This document shows positions 34,601-46,700 of a stretch of 64,000 nt of DNA, piece by piece. Source of the DNA: Sitta carolinensis (taxonomy: Eukaryota > Chordata > Aves > Passeriformes > Sittidae); contig CM063295.1 in NCBI GenBank assembly GCA_032173965.1, positions 4,030,001 to 4,094,000 on the forward strand. The letters run 5' to 3'. A model generated the notes under the pieces. It searched no databases, had not been told where the DNA came from, and saw only the letters and a list, made by a program, of their open reading frames with translations. How positions within the stretch are numbered: the stretch's first letter is position 1; each line of letters begins with the position of its first letter. The position numbers were made by a program, and so were the translations under genes.

Positions 34601-36486
34601 TCGTGTGCAGGTGATGAGACACAGTCACCTGCATTTCATAGGGAAAAAAAGTGGGACTCCACTCATTTTCTGGAAAACACGATTTGCCCCTGTGGGACAG
34701 TATTTCTTAAATACTACTTTGTTAGTCCACTGGAACTGATGGAGCTCTGAGGAGTGCCTGGAACCTTGCTTGACACAGCATATAGTCTTTATATGTGCCT
34801 AAAAATCATTCAGTGCATGGTGGCTTGTGGTGGCAATGTGTTTATCTCTGGGGCTCGTTCTCGAGGAGCACTGTCTTGTTTAAGTGGCTGTGAAATGTAC
34901 TTTTTTATGTGCTGCTCTGCGGTCATCTGGAGGTCGGCATAATCCTGGCTTAAGGTGTCTGGCTGCAAATTTGTCATTTGCATTATTATTGGTAGGTTCT
35001 TGCAGAATCAAGCCAATTTTTTTTTTTCCCGCTTTTTTCTTTTTAACGTACAGTGCTTTGTCTAAAAGAATAATAGCAAAATGCTGGGCAAGATCTTTTT
35101 ATTCTCTGGGTTCGAATAAGAAATGGGAGATCAAGGTGGGCAGAGGTGATGCTTTAAGTCTTGTTTAGCATGGGAGAGATTATTTCAAAATATTAAGAAA
35201 TGTGTAACCTTGCACTTCTGGATAGGAGGAATGAGAATTTCTGGTTTTCGTTTTCGCTTTGTTACTTGAGTGCTTTGTAGAGATTTTCCTCCCCTGAGTT
35301 CTGTATGTCAAGATCAGATACCTGAGATACTTAAAAGTAATTCTGTGTCAGAGTCAGACTATGTAATTATTTAAACCCATATTTCATAGCTTTCTTTGGG
35401 TTTTGAGCTCTTCTTTTCTGACACAGCAAAATTATCTGTCTAATGCTTCATTTTCTTGATACCATGCTGAAGACTTTAGTAATGTATATTTTTCTCAGTT
35501 CTCACTTCTGGTATTCTATGTACCTCTACTACTTCTCACCATGCCTTTTAGAAATGTTTTCTTTTTTAATGTAATTTAAAACACTTCTCTGTTACTAAAT
35601 GGCATAACCTTTTATAATCTTATTAATTAAAATTATCTTCTGGTCGCCATTCCTCCATTCCTTTGCAAATAAATGTGACCCAGCATCCTCATCGCAAAAA
35701 TAGATGGTGAGTGGGGAATCAGACACCTTCAGAAACAGATCCCAGATGTATTTTGAAGGAACACTGTGTGCTAGCATGCATCTCAAGTTTTTCTGGAATT
35801 ATTTCTTGAGAGTGGTGATTGTTAGCTGTTGTGGTGGATCTGGAATGTGCTGCCACTGTAAGTGATGCCTGTTTTACTCCCTGACCTAAGGATTGAAGCT
35901 AAGGAATTCATTTAGCTGTGAATATACTGGTGCTCTTGCACTGTCAATATTTGTTAGGGTTACTTTTTGTTTTTTCTGTGTGCTTACAGAATTCTGCTTC
36001 AGCACCATGTTTCCTTGGAGGGGAGGATACAGGTTTTAAGTTATGAAAAATTTTTGTTGGTTTGTTTTCATTTGCTAAATAGCAGTTGTGATTCAAGAAT
36101 ACGATCAAGTAGTTAATGTTAATTAGCCTTCACACCCTTTTGGAAAAAACCCTGTGTACATACTTTGACTTTTTTTAATAGACAGCTTTTGTACTCTAAC
36201 AGGTCAGGAGACTTTGATTATATATTACCCACTGCAGAAATAGAAAAATCAAATTGAACGTGATATGGTTCTTTTTCTCTCTCTGTCTCAGGGCAGAACA
36301 CTTTGTTAAAAATTGATTCCACACTCTTTGGTGAAAGCCATTTCTCTAATGTAACAAAACCTGAGGGGTTTTTGTTATCTTTTTTTATTTTTTTTTATTA
36401 TTATTATTTATTTCACTTTCAGAATTAGAAAGTGAATGTATGCATTTGTACAAGAAAATTTTCTTGCTGTCAAGGGGGATTTCCAG
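28606..36486 (+). other. Intronic AT-rich DNA
   Basis: Unique sequence with the polypyrimidine tract at 34131 and a cluster of overlapping minus-strand ORFs at 33060-33993. No exon is supported. Confidence 0.6.
34131..34240 (+). repeat. Long T-rich polypyrimidine tract (degenerate TTTC/TTTA)
   Basis: About 110 bases almost purely T and C, with a few A, in degenerate TTTC and TTTA units. On the transcript strand it would be a strong polypyrimidine-tract-binding or decoy acceptor-like sequence. No exon follows it. Confidence 0.9.
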
Positions 36487-36700
36487 TTCATGGATTCAAA
36501 GATGTTCAAGCCAGGAAGGATCATTATGCTAATTCATCCTGTCCTCTGGAATGTATATGCTGCAGAACTTGGAGGCTGGCTTAAAGCAGGCATTTTGGAA
36601 GACCTTTAATCTTGTTTTAAACATCCAAGTAATTTTGGTTCCCTCAGTTTCACTGCTGCCCTACTGAACTGTTTGCATGTTTAATTACCCTTGCAGTTTG
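36487..36700 (-). mobile_element. Ancient CR1 3' end, antisense
   Basis: The plus strand begins TTCATGGATTCAAAGATG and passes through AAGCCAGGAAGGATCATTATG, CATCCTGTCCTCTGGAATG, TCTTGTTTTAAACATCCAAG and TGTTTAATTACCCTTGCAG. This is the recognisable order of an old amniote CR1 3' end in reverse orientation (GGATTCCAAGGCCAGAAGG, ATCTAGTCTGACCTCC, AAACATCCAATC, GGTTAATTACCCTC). Strong divergence indicates great age. Exaptation is possible but not shown. Confidence 0.62.
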
Positions 36701-39330
36701 GACATTACAGGGCTCTATTTATCTTTGTTTTTGCTCCTGGCTACTGTTTCCTGATGTGTTTGCTGTCTGTGAGATTAAAAATGTAAAATATCTGCAAACG
36801 AATGAGGAAGCTCTCGAAGTGTGCTCCCTCCTAGAAGAGATATTTATCAAAGACAGGGGAAAGAGGGGAGGAAGAAACCTCGTGGAATCACATAATCTGC
36901 TTTTGTGCCTGAAAGCAAGATCAGTTTTTCCTGCATCATTCCTGAGAGACATTTGCTGAGCCCATTCTGGGACAACAGGGCCTCTCTGACCTCTGCAGGC
37001 GTTTTACACTTCCCCTGGGGGGGTTTTTTTCCCCAATGCCTGGGTTAAAAATCTTTTCTTGTGTAATTTAACCACCCACTGTTTTATGGAGAGTGGGCAT
37101 ACAAAATGCATTATTTCCACCCTTTTTGCCTAGTGGGCCACTCCCTACCTACAAATAGTGATGTCAACCTCGATCTTCTCTCCTGTAGTAATGCCATCCT
37201 CATTCCTTCAGTCTTCCCTCTGGAGTTTGTTTTGGCCTCCTACAGTTGTGAGCCATTATGGGTAAGATTTTTAGATCTGCAGGATTATTTAGGTATCTAA
37301 TTTCTGGTCTCGAGAACATGTATAAAGCATAACTGCTTCTGATACCTGAAATTGGAGTAGGAGGTAATAAAATTTTGCTAGTAGATACAGATGTATGATG
37401 GGAGGAGGGGTGAGAGTTAACAGTAAGTCATGAGACAGAGCGCTGTGAAGGATGAGTTTATTTTGCTGTTATTAAAAATTTCATTTCAGGATAATCCCTC
37501 TGAGACTTAACACGTTATTTTAAGAAAAGTTTCCTAGAGCAGCAGTAAACAAGACACAGTACAGTAGGTTCAAACGATTCATAAATGTTTGGATTTTTTT
37601 TAAAACAACCCATTTATTGAGTCTGTTTCTAATACAGTGCTGAAAGAAACAGCAATCATGTTGCCTATGTGTTTGCAAAGAGTGACATTTGTAAAGTAAT
37701 CTATTTAAATAATCAGCACTCTGAAGCCTTGTCTGCCATTTTTGGCTGTCAAATTTTGAGAAGTAGGAGGAAGAACACTTAAAGCACAGGCTAGCTCTTT
37801 AGTGATTTTTGCATATCCCTTCTTCAGCAGCTCAGCTGAGGCTTAATTTAGAGGTGCTGCTGGATGTGTGACAGTGTCTGTTTTTGTGCATGGCTTTGGC
37901 AAAGCACCCTGTGCCTCTGGATGTCCCATCAACAGGAGCATCCCGTGCTGTCACCTGGGCTCCATCAGTCTCACAGCACCCACACCCCCACCAGTGCAGA
38001 AATGCAAGAGCAAACCTCGGTTTGCTGCATGGCCTTGCAGTGTAGAGCAGGGCTGAGCTGTTGGGGTCAGTCACAGGTGGGTGTTCAGCCACACTCACTG
38101 TGTGAGGGCACTGAAATCACAGCACAAAGGCACAGACTGAACACAAGATAAACGGGGTCTCCTCTCTAACCTCAGCTGTGGGGAGTGATCGTGGTGTGTT
38201 ATTGGTAGGGATAACTGATATTAAAGGCAGAACAGCAAACAAAATGCACATGGGCAGCCCTTGTGTTACCCGACCTTAATTTCCCTTGATAATCATCACT
38301 GTACTTACAGAATTGTCTTAAATACACAATTTATCCTTTATTTCTAATTTGTGAGTATAGGTGACAAAACATAACTACGAATGCACTAATTCCTCAGTTC
38401 TTATCAAGCCACAGCAATATAAGGTTTCATGCTACACATTGTGGTTAATCCATATTTCATTTAACAACCTTCAGTAAAGAAGCATTTTGGTGTGTGCTTA
38501 GCAATATTCCTGTTCAGGGAGGCACTGAAATTACAGTAAAGCACTTGCTGAAATGCTTTCCTGAATTAGGACTCAGTAGATACAATCACATTTTCTCAAG
38601 TTTTCCCCTAGTGTTAATATTGATGATAGGATCTGAAACGCTGAAGCATGGATCAAAAATAGTCTGTGATCAGGAAAAGGCAGATAAGAGGTCATGGAAA
38701 AGAGAGATGAAGAAACACAAGGTAAAGTGAAATAAATGAGCCTTAGCAAGGTGGGATTTATTTGCCAGTTTTTGTTTGTATTGCTTTGTGTAAAGTGACT
38801 CAGAAACCCCCATATGTGCGACATTTCTGCTTTAGAAAACCTTCTTGCCCTGAAAAAGAACCTGCCTTTTTTTCCTTATTTATTCACAGGAGTGTTAATG
38901 TGTTGAGGTGTGTGCAGCAGCAGAAATAACCCTGTGAGCAGGTCAGGGTTAGTGAGTGATGGAAAAGTGGAACCTCACAGCATTTCTTTTGGGCCTCCAG
39001 GTGACCATTGCCAAGGCTTGTTCTTGTGGAATTCACTCTGTAATTTCAAAGAATAAGAGCTTTTTCCCCTCTTGACCATCACTGGGGAGAGCTTGGAAAG
39101 GGTTCAATATGGTGAGAAATGTATAAAGATGAGTGTCTTTTGTGTCTCCCAGACTCAAAGTATAGATACTGGAGCACCTTTTGAAGAAACATTTGTACAG
39201 TTGCTTTATAGTTCTCTATTTATATAATGAAAGAACAGAGAGGATTATAACAATTAGGTTATGATTTCTTCTGCTTTAGGTTCATAATGATAAACAAGAT
39301 TTTAGTAGATCAAAACTATCATGTTATCAT
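36701..39330 (+). other. Intronic non-coding DNA
   Basis: AT-rich unique sequence with a short GC-richer stretch at about 37850-38100. Nothing recognisable as gene or repeat. Confidence 0.6.
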
Positions 39331-39588
39331 ATTAATGGCCTTAAACTGAAGGAGGGTAGGTTTGCATTGGATTTTAGGAGGGAATTGTTCCCTGGCAGGG
39401 TGGGCAGGCCCTGGCACAGGGTGCCCAGAGCAGCTGTGGCTGCCCCTGGATCCCTGGCAGTGCCCAAGGACAGGCTGGACACTGGGGCTGGGAGCAGCCT
39501 GGGACAGTGGGAGGGGTCCCTGCCATGGCAGGGCTGGATGAGATGGGCTCTGTGGTCCCTTCCAGCACAAACCATTCTGGGATTCTAT
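39331..39588 (+). mobile_element. CR1 3' end, 5'-truncated, relatively young
   Basis: About 260 bases match the CR1 3' end in sense orientation: a TTAAACTGAAGGAGGGTAGG block, then CCTGGCACAGGGTGCCCAGAG, GCTGTGGCTGCCCCTGGATC, a GACAGTGGGAGGGGTCCCTG block, GGTCCCTTCCAGCACAAACC, and the terminal ATTCTGGGATTCTATC. Preservation is good and this subfamily style is common in songbirds. The short length is typical of CR1 copies from incomplete reverse transcription. Confidence 0.9.
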
Positions 39589-41695
39589 CTATATAACCTT
39601 GCTGCAGTTTCTTCTGCTCCCTGTGATTTTCTGTCCTCCCCTGTGCTGTGGTTTCTGCATCAATGCCTGCATAAATAGGAAGTGATCCTTGTAATGTGGA
39701 CAAAATCACAGTGGAAGGCTGGAAACTCCTTTCAGTTTGCTTAATATATTTGATATTTTGTCTCCTGCATGTGCAGAAGGATGCCTGTGCATTTAATTCT
39801 ATGAGAGAGATTTCTGTCTAGAGCATATGAGTAGAGTCCTGTTTCTCTTGGAGCCTAATGTGAATTATGTATTTTCATTTCATGAAAGTTATCACAGCTG
39901 ATTTCATCCTTTCAGGGACATGTTTTGAGCTGTTTGCATATAGTATAAAATTAATATGCTATAGTGATGTTCTGTGGGAGACTTGGGATAAGGACTTGTG
40001 TGTAGTTTTAAATTCTGTGGATGGTGGAAAAGCAGGAGTGTTTTTTTTTTTTTTTTTAAATTTCTATCTAGATTGTAAGCTATTTTGTAAAATACAAAAT
40101 CTGCTTGTAAAGAGAATAAAATACTTGATTATTGAAGACCATAATAAAATATCTCAGTAAGGTGGAATTTACAATGGTTTTAAAACTAACAAAGATTTGG
40201 TAGGTGCTTAAAAATTACCAAAATGCTCTTTATTTCAGGTGGTGTAGGAATGCTCTTTATAATTTGCCATGCTTATCATCACTGGGCTGTGCTTAAATCA
40301 CATTCTGTACTCAGTGAAGCTTTCCTGAAGAATGTCAGTCAATAGTTACAAAGCTGTCAAACAGTTTTCCCTAAGTTGAATTTACACAGGCACCTCAAGA
40401 AGAAATTAATGAAGTCTTGTTTCACTGCACATGTGTAGCCATTTTTAATAAACTTTTTGGGATTTGAAGTACTTTCCGAGCAGTTGTATTTGTTTCTGGA
40501 TTACAAAATGTATAAAAGCTTCGCCAGCCTTGGCAGAATGAAGGGAATTGCAGTTTACACTTTTTTTTGTGGCAAACATTCACTTTAGGTCGGTGATATG
40601 TGAATTTACTCGCTTATTTATTATAGCAGTGATAGATTATTCTCACTTCTACTTAAATTTGACAAGCAACGCAGTGCTAAACCCTGCTAAAATGGTGCAA
40701 AGACCCAATTACATAAACTACAAAGGCATGCAAGAGTAAGCAAAGAAAAAACATATAAAAGGATTAAAGATCAAAAATAGAATGATTCCAGTGAAACTGC
40801 ATTAGGAGACATCAGGCAGGAAAACATGAAAGAATTAGAGTATGAAGAACAAAGCTTTATAAAGCTTCTGAAAACTGGCAAACATTTTTAAAATTACTTC
40901 TATTAACTCTTTATATTAGAAGGAAAATTATTTCTTGGGAAAGGCCATATATTTTGGTGGTTTTTTGTAATTGTTTTCTTTATGAGTTTCGTTTATGGAG
41001 TTTGGGTTTCACCTGCAGTGTAGTTGTAGCTGGATTTAAATGAGAGTTTTATAAGTAATTATGTTTTTAATTTTAAATAATATGTTGTGGAAGATTTAAG
41101 AATTGCAGGGTGAATCTACTCTTTTATTCTTTCTGTGACTTTCAGCATCACCTTTCTAACTAATCCTGATTTTCTTCTACAGTAGAGGTGGTGTTGCACT
41201 GTCTTGAAAGGGCTGAAAAATGGTGGCACAGTCAGGAGTGACCAAGGCATTTGGCCCTCCCCTTTTCTCTTACAAATGACTGTTGTGTTCTTTGCTCAGG
41301 GAACTCAGAGAATGAATAAATGAAAATAGCCTTTGCAGGAATAAGACTTAATTCATTGCAATTCCCCCATGGAAGAATGAGACAAAGTATAAACTCCCTT
41401 AGTATTGCTAAAAGGCTTTCCCACAAACAGGGTTTCTGCTGCAGGTAAGAGAACCAGTTCAGGTACTAATTCAGGTCACAGTCCTTTGAAAATCGAATTG
41501 ACAGTAATAAGAGGCCTTTCTTTAGATAAGTCTTCAAAATGCTGCACAACTTCTGTGTAAATCAACACTTGCCATATGATTTGGGTCAGCCCTGAACCCC
41601 ATTTCTGTAGCAGTTCATCTGAGCTAATTCTGGTTTCACTTTCTACGTCCTGGCCCAGTTTGGGAAGGGGTGAGAAGAGTTGTGGAGTTTTTTTT

Positions 41696-41729
<34 letters not shown>

Positions 41730-43099
41730 CTCTTTTTTTTTTTTCTTTTTGTGGCAGCATTGCCCTCCTGGTTGAGGTGCTGTGTCGGCAGTGCCTGGCT
41801 GAGCTCTGGGGTTGTTCTCCATGTAGCTCTTGCAGGCTGGTTGAAGCCTGGGAGGGATACAAAGCAAGACAGATGGTTTCCCACAGACTTCCCCTCTAGC
41901 TCTTTCATCTTTCATCTAACTATTAATTCATCTGTTTGGATGGATACATTCACGCATGGAACCAAGATGAATAATAATGAGATTTTTAATAACTCCCTAC
42001 ATTTGCATTCCTTGTAACTCTTTACATGGTTCTAGCTGATTAAAATGAATCATTTACATAATTAACATATGGTTATAGTGTTGGCTTTAATATGCTGATT
42101 ATCTCAGTACTTTTGTCTAGAGTCAATTGGATTCAAACTGTAACAATTGTTTGAAGTGAGAATAGTTTATTCCTGGGAGGGTTGGTGAATATTTGCCATG
42201 GGCCTGATTAGAAATAGCACAACTGTCCAAGAAATTCTTTAATGTAAAGCATGTATTAAAAAAATAAAAATAAAGGAGAAAAATGTCATCTGCATCTTTT
42301 GTGTTTAGGTCAGGCTTTACAAATAGCTTTCTATGCTTAAGGAGACTTTTGCAATCAGTTCCTTGGTAAGATACTAACAGAATACCAGGCATAGTCCTGA
42401 GAATGACTCAAACAATACAGGTCTAATTGTTTCTTATTTCCAAAGATTTTCTTTCCTTTTCTTTAAATCAGCTTTGAAAATAATATTTTTAAAAATTACA
42501 ATGAGTTAGAATTAGTTGATTTTTTTAATTAGAAAAAATATGTTTTAGAACGTTTATACTCACTGGATTACCCTACTTTTAAGATTAAAAGAGGAATAGT
42601 TTTCATATTTGTAATTTTGCTTGTTTTCTCCCAGTACATATTTATAGCAAGTCACACTGAAGCAATCCTATTTTAAGAATTGGTGGAATATTTTCCAGTC
42701 TTGCTCTCACACTTGGTGATGTGCTCAGCTTCCTAGTGCAGAGGCTGCTTGAAAAGAGAAAAGAATTGTCAGTTTTTGTGGTTAGGTAACTAACACTTGT
42801 GTCAAGGAATGCTTTTTGAAAGTTCGTGAATATTTGAAGCAAATTTGTGTTAATTGCACTACTGTTGTCCACAATTAGTCTGTGGTAGACATGATTAATT
42901 GTAAAGAGCCCTGACATTTATGCATAAAAGGCTTGAGGTCAAACAGAAATGGAGAAAAACGTTTGCTGCAGCATTGGCAGATGGAATGCTAATGTATTTT
43001 GACTCATACAGAGAATAATGATATTTCTGCATCAATAGCAAATAATTGTTTTAGAACTGTGGAATATTCTCCTTTCCTTTGCTTGTCTCCTGTGTTTAA
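39589..43099 (+). other. Intronic AT-rich DNA
   Basis: AT-rich sequence with the long T tract at 41688. Apart from K- or F-rich artefacts of that tract, no substantial ORFs. Confidence 0.6.
41688..41750 (+). repeat. Long poly(T) tract, about 63 bases
   Basis: Homopolymer T broken only by AA at 41696-41697 and three C near the 3' end. It is the longest such tract in the window, and its length in the assembly may be unreliable. Antisense it reads as poly-lysine, which explains the K-rich spurious ORFs there. Confidence 0.93.
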
Positions 43100-43760
43100 C
43101 TTAGTTCCACCCCAGCCAGGCTGCACGGCCACTGGTGTTTTCAGAGTGTGGCTCTCACCTGGCTTGGGTGCAGGTGGGAGCTGCTTTGGGGGAGCCCACA
43201 GCCCCCTGGCAGCTGGGGAAGGCTCCTGGTTCCCTGCTTTGGGCAAGGGTGTCCTGCACTGATATCTGGGGATAATCAGGCTCGTGTTGTCAAGGGAGCC
43301 TCCTGAATCCCCAGCAGAAGGGAGCTTGCTGTGCGCCAAGGACCCCAACACCATTCCAGTGTTTGTCCTGACTGGCTGGGGAAGCATGGGGCAGGCAGAA
43401 TGTCAGGGGTTTCTTCCCTCCCCAAAGAGCCAGCACGTCCTCAGTGTCATGAGCACTTTGTGAGGGTGCCCCATTCCTGTCTGGCTCCTCTGCCAGGCGT
43501 GGTGTGGCTCTCGGAGCAGCACCCTGCACTGCTCCCATGGGTGCCCCTGGAGGGCTGTGCTGTCCTTGGGGGGCTGCTGGTCCCGAGCCTGGAGCCTGTG
43601 CAAAACCCGGAGCTCCTGCTGGGTGTTCTCTGGTGCAGTGCCCTTGGGGCTGGCCCCGTCCCCGTGGAGAGCAGCAGGCAGTAGGGGGCTGCAGCTCAGG
43701 GGCTCCTTGCAGCTCTGCTGCGCCCTCGGCTGCTCAGTTCCCTTGGTGAAAACTGACATT
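43100..43760. other. GC-rich patch of about 660 bases, no recognised gene
   Basis: This is one of the most GC-rich unique blocks of the window, with roughly a dozen CpGs concentrated from about 43430 on. ORFs of 81-131 codons overlap in several frames on both strands and none resembles a protein I recognise. No CR1 landmark blocks were seen. Confidence 0.45.
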
Positions 43761-46700
43761 AATCTCTCTCGTGCTTTAGAAGTTATTGATGGACTCATTA
43801 GCCCAGTGAAGTTCTACTGGTTGAGATCCTGGGCGAATGGAGCCCTTCATGGAAAAGGTGGAACAGAAAGCTTTCCAATATGTTACTGATATTGAAAATA
43901 CTTTCTTAAGCAAACAGAAATCTCTGCTTTCATTTTCAGCATTTTAATAAGTTTCTGATTGTCCTGCATTTACTGATCCAGGGAAGACAGCCTAAATCTT
44001 TCCAATACCCTGTTTTTTGCTTACGTAAAAGTCTACTGAAAGATATGGAACATTCTACTACTTAATTCCTATTTGAAGTGCAAGGACATTACATTTTCTA
44101 TCTTTGCTCAAACAAAATTTTCTTTACATGAAAATACCATAATCTGTTATAAATATTTTTCTCCTTTTAATTTTTTGCAATGGAAATAAGAAATACTTAC
44201 TTAAAATTTGTTCTACTTGACCATTTACATTTGTTTTTTAGCAAGTTTTCAAGAGTTATAGGAAGCAAAATGAAAGTAAAGTGGTAGTCTGGAAATGTAT
44301 GATCCTGTTCAATGCATAATTTGGCATGTCAGTTGGGAAATAACTAGAAGTGCTCATAAAAATGCTGATCTTAAAAAACAGGTGTTTCAAACTGAGGTCC
44401 TGACAACAGTGCTGAAAGTTCCATGGGGTCACGTAAGCTTTGTGATGATTTTGGGTAAAAACTGTGTGCTGATAGTTCCTGATGGCCCCTGAGAAATGCT
44501 GATGGTTCATAATGGTCTTTGCTAAATAGTCTGGGACACAGTGCTCGCTGGAAATCCCCTGAAGGGTGATATTTTGTGCAGTAGCTCAGCCTGCTGATTT
44601 TTTGCTGTAGCATGTTTGCATCAGACCAAAACCAGGTAGCAAATGTTTGCACGCAATGGGGCCTTATGTAACTCTTGCATAATTGCATTCATAATTTTTT
44701 AACAAAGAACAAAAATCTCCTTTTCATCACAAAAAGGCAACCTTGTTAGTAGTTCGAGTCACTTTTTTAGAATCCACAAAAAGAAAAAAACAACCCAAAA
44801 CCGAAATCACTTGCATATGTAACCCAGAGGACACGATTATCTGGAATGATTAAATAAAGTGCAATATTGTGTTTTTGCACGGAGTGCTCTCGGAGTGGCT
44901 CGGTCACTCTTGGTCCTGCAGCCTCTCTCAGGCTCCTCTCCAGCTCCCCTCAATAAACACTGGGCTGCAGACAGGAGATGGCCCAAAGAGAATGCCTGGG
45001 CAAGCCTTAATCTTTAATAAGGTGCAGAGCTAGTCTATAACTGTCAGGGAATGACAGAGGAGCAGTGCTTTCAGCCTGCCTGCTCAGAATAGAAAATGGG
45101 GTCCTCTGACAGACAAGAAAGGCTACTTTGTTCTTTATTGGGTTTGGGGCTATTATTGTGGCTGTGTTATTTAGTTATTTGACATTTGTGAGTTGTTGGG
45201 GCAAAAGGAAGTTCAGTTATTAATGGGAAAATCAAATTTTAAATGTGGTTTTGTTTTTTTTTTTTATGCTGAACTCACATTGGAACCTCTTATTCCAGCA
45301 CTCATAATTTAAGCCATACCTGGTGTTAAATTATTGTTGTTTATAATTAGGAAATATAAGGAATATATAGGAATATTACAGGATATAAGAATGCTACAAT
45401 GTATTCCTCAAGATGCATATACATAAATATGTGACATTTAAATTGAGGAATATCAGAGCCTTTATGAGGTATATATTTTTTGAAAGATTTAGGTTTGCTT
45501 TTAGAATAATGAAATTAGGATTTCTTAGAATTTTTTGTCTGCAGGTTCAGAAATTTTGAGTTGACAAAGTTCATCATCAACTTGCATATTACTAAGTTGA
45601 ATGAAATATTGTTCTAGAGACATGAGAATATACATTGTTGGAATATAGGGCATCACGAAAAGGTGTGCTAGACATAATATACTGCTAAATTACAATTTCA
45701 GACTTGTAAAATTTTACACAACAAGCACATTCCCTCTGTTATTCATTTGCTTTCAGTTCTTAGGCCTGCGTGCAAGATAATTGTATTGCTAAGTTCTTTA
45801 CCTTTAAAATAGTGTTGGTTTAAATGTTTTTATTTTGTCTCTCAGAGATATCATTTAGATCAAATATAGCTGCCAGTGGTGGTGATTGGTGGTGTTTATG
45901 TGATGTGACCCTTCATTTGAGATTTGAGCAGCACATTTAAACCTCTGAAAAGACTTGATAAAATCTGAGGTTTGCTCAATGTGAACTAATGGAAAACCAC
46001 CACTTTTCTGTAGGCTGATCATTTGTATATTGAGGTTTTTTAGTCCAATATTTTTTATATGTTTTTTTTTTCCTTAAATTCTCTTTAAACAGTTACAATA
46101 TGCATAGTCATAAGTATGCTGAGCAAAATACTGTCCAAAATAGACCTTGTCCAAAACTGCAAACTTGAGAACGTTTCTTCTAAAGCAGTCACACAGAACA
46201 TGTAGGGGTTTTTAAAGCAGTTTCTAGCAGGAAACTATTTGCTGGTTTCTTTGTCTTCATGCTCAGACTTGCAGATTTTCAGCCTACACAACTTTCCAGG
46301 AAAACCCATCCAGAAAAGGACAGCATCTCACAAGTGACAGGGATCCAGAGCCTGGCATCTGTGCTCTGGCTCTGCTGAGGAAAAACAATACCAGGACAGG
46401 ATGTGGTGGGTTTGAATCCACAATCCTTCTTGTTCTGCAGCAAGGCTCCCTGTAATGAAACAGACTTTGCAGTAATTCTACTGAAAAGTAAATAATAGGT
46501 ACTGTTAAGATAGGTTTTTTTTCTGTCTCCTAGGTAGAAATCCACCACTGACTCAAAAGTAGCATTGATACTCAGTTGTGGTTTCCTGGGAAATACTGCC
46601 CAGTGAGGAAAAGGAGGAACATAACATCATCATCCCTTCTGAATCATCTTTACCTTCACTCTAGGCTGAAATCACAAATTATTAATAGTTACAGGAATTG

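Noticed and set aside
41476..42017. ORFs with poly-Lys or poly-Phe runs
   Set aside because: Translations of the poly(T) tract at 41688-41750.
43004..43889. Overlapping ORFs of 81-131 codons on both strands
   Set aside because: Stop-poor GC-rich composition. Codon pattern and residues resemble no protein and frames overlap antisense.
44256..44688. Degenerate repeated phrases (GCTGATAGTTCCTGATGG and GCTGATGGTTCATAATGG) giving minus-strand ORFs
   Set aside because: Only two weak copies, too little to call a tandem repeat or a decayed gene.
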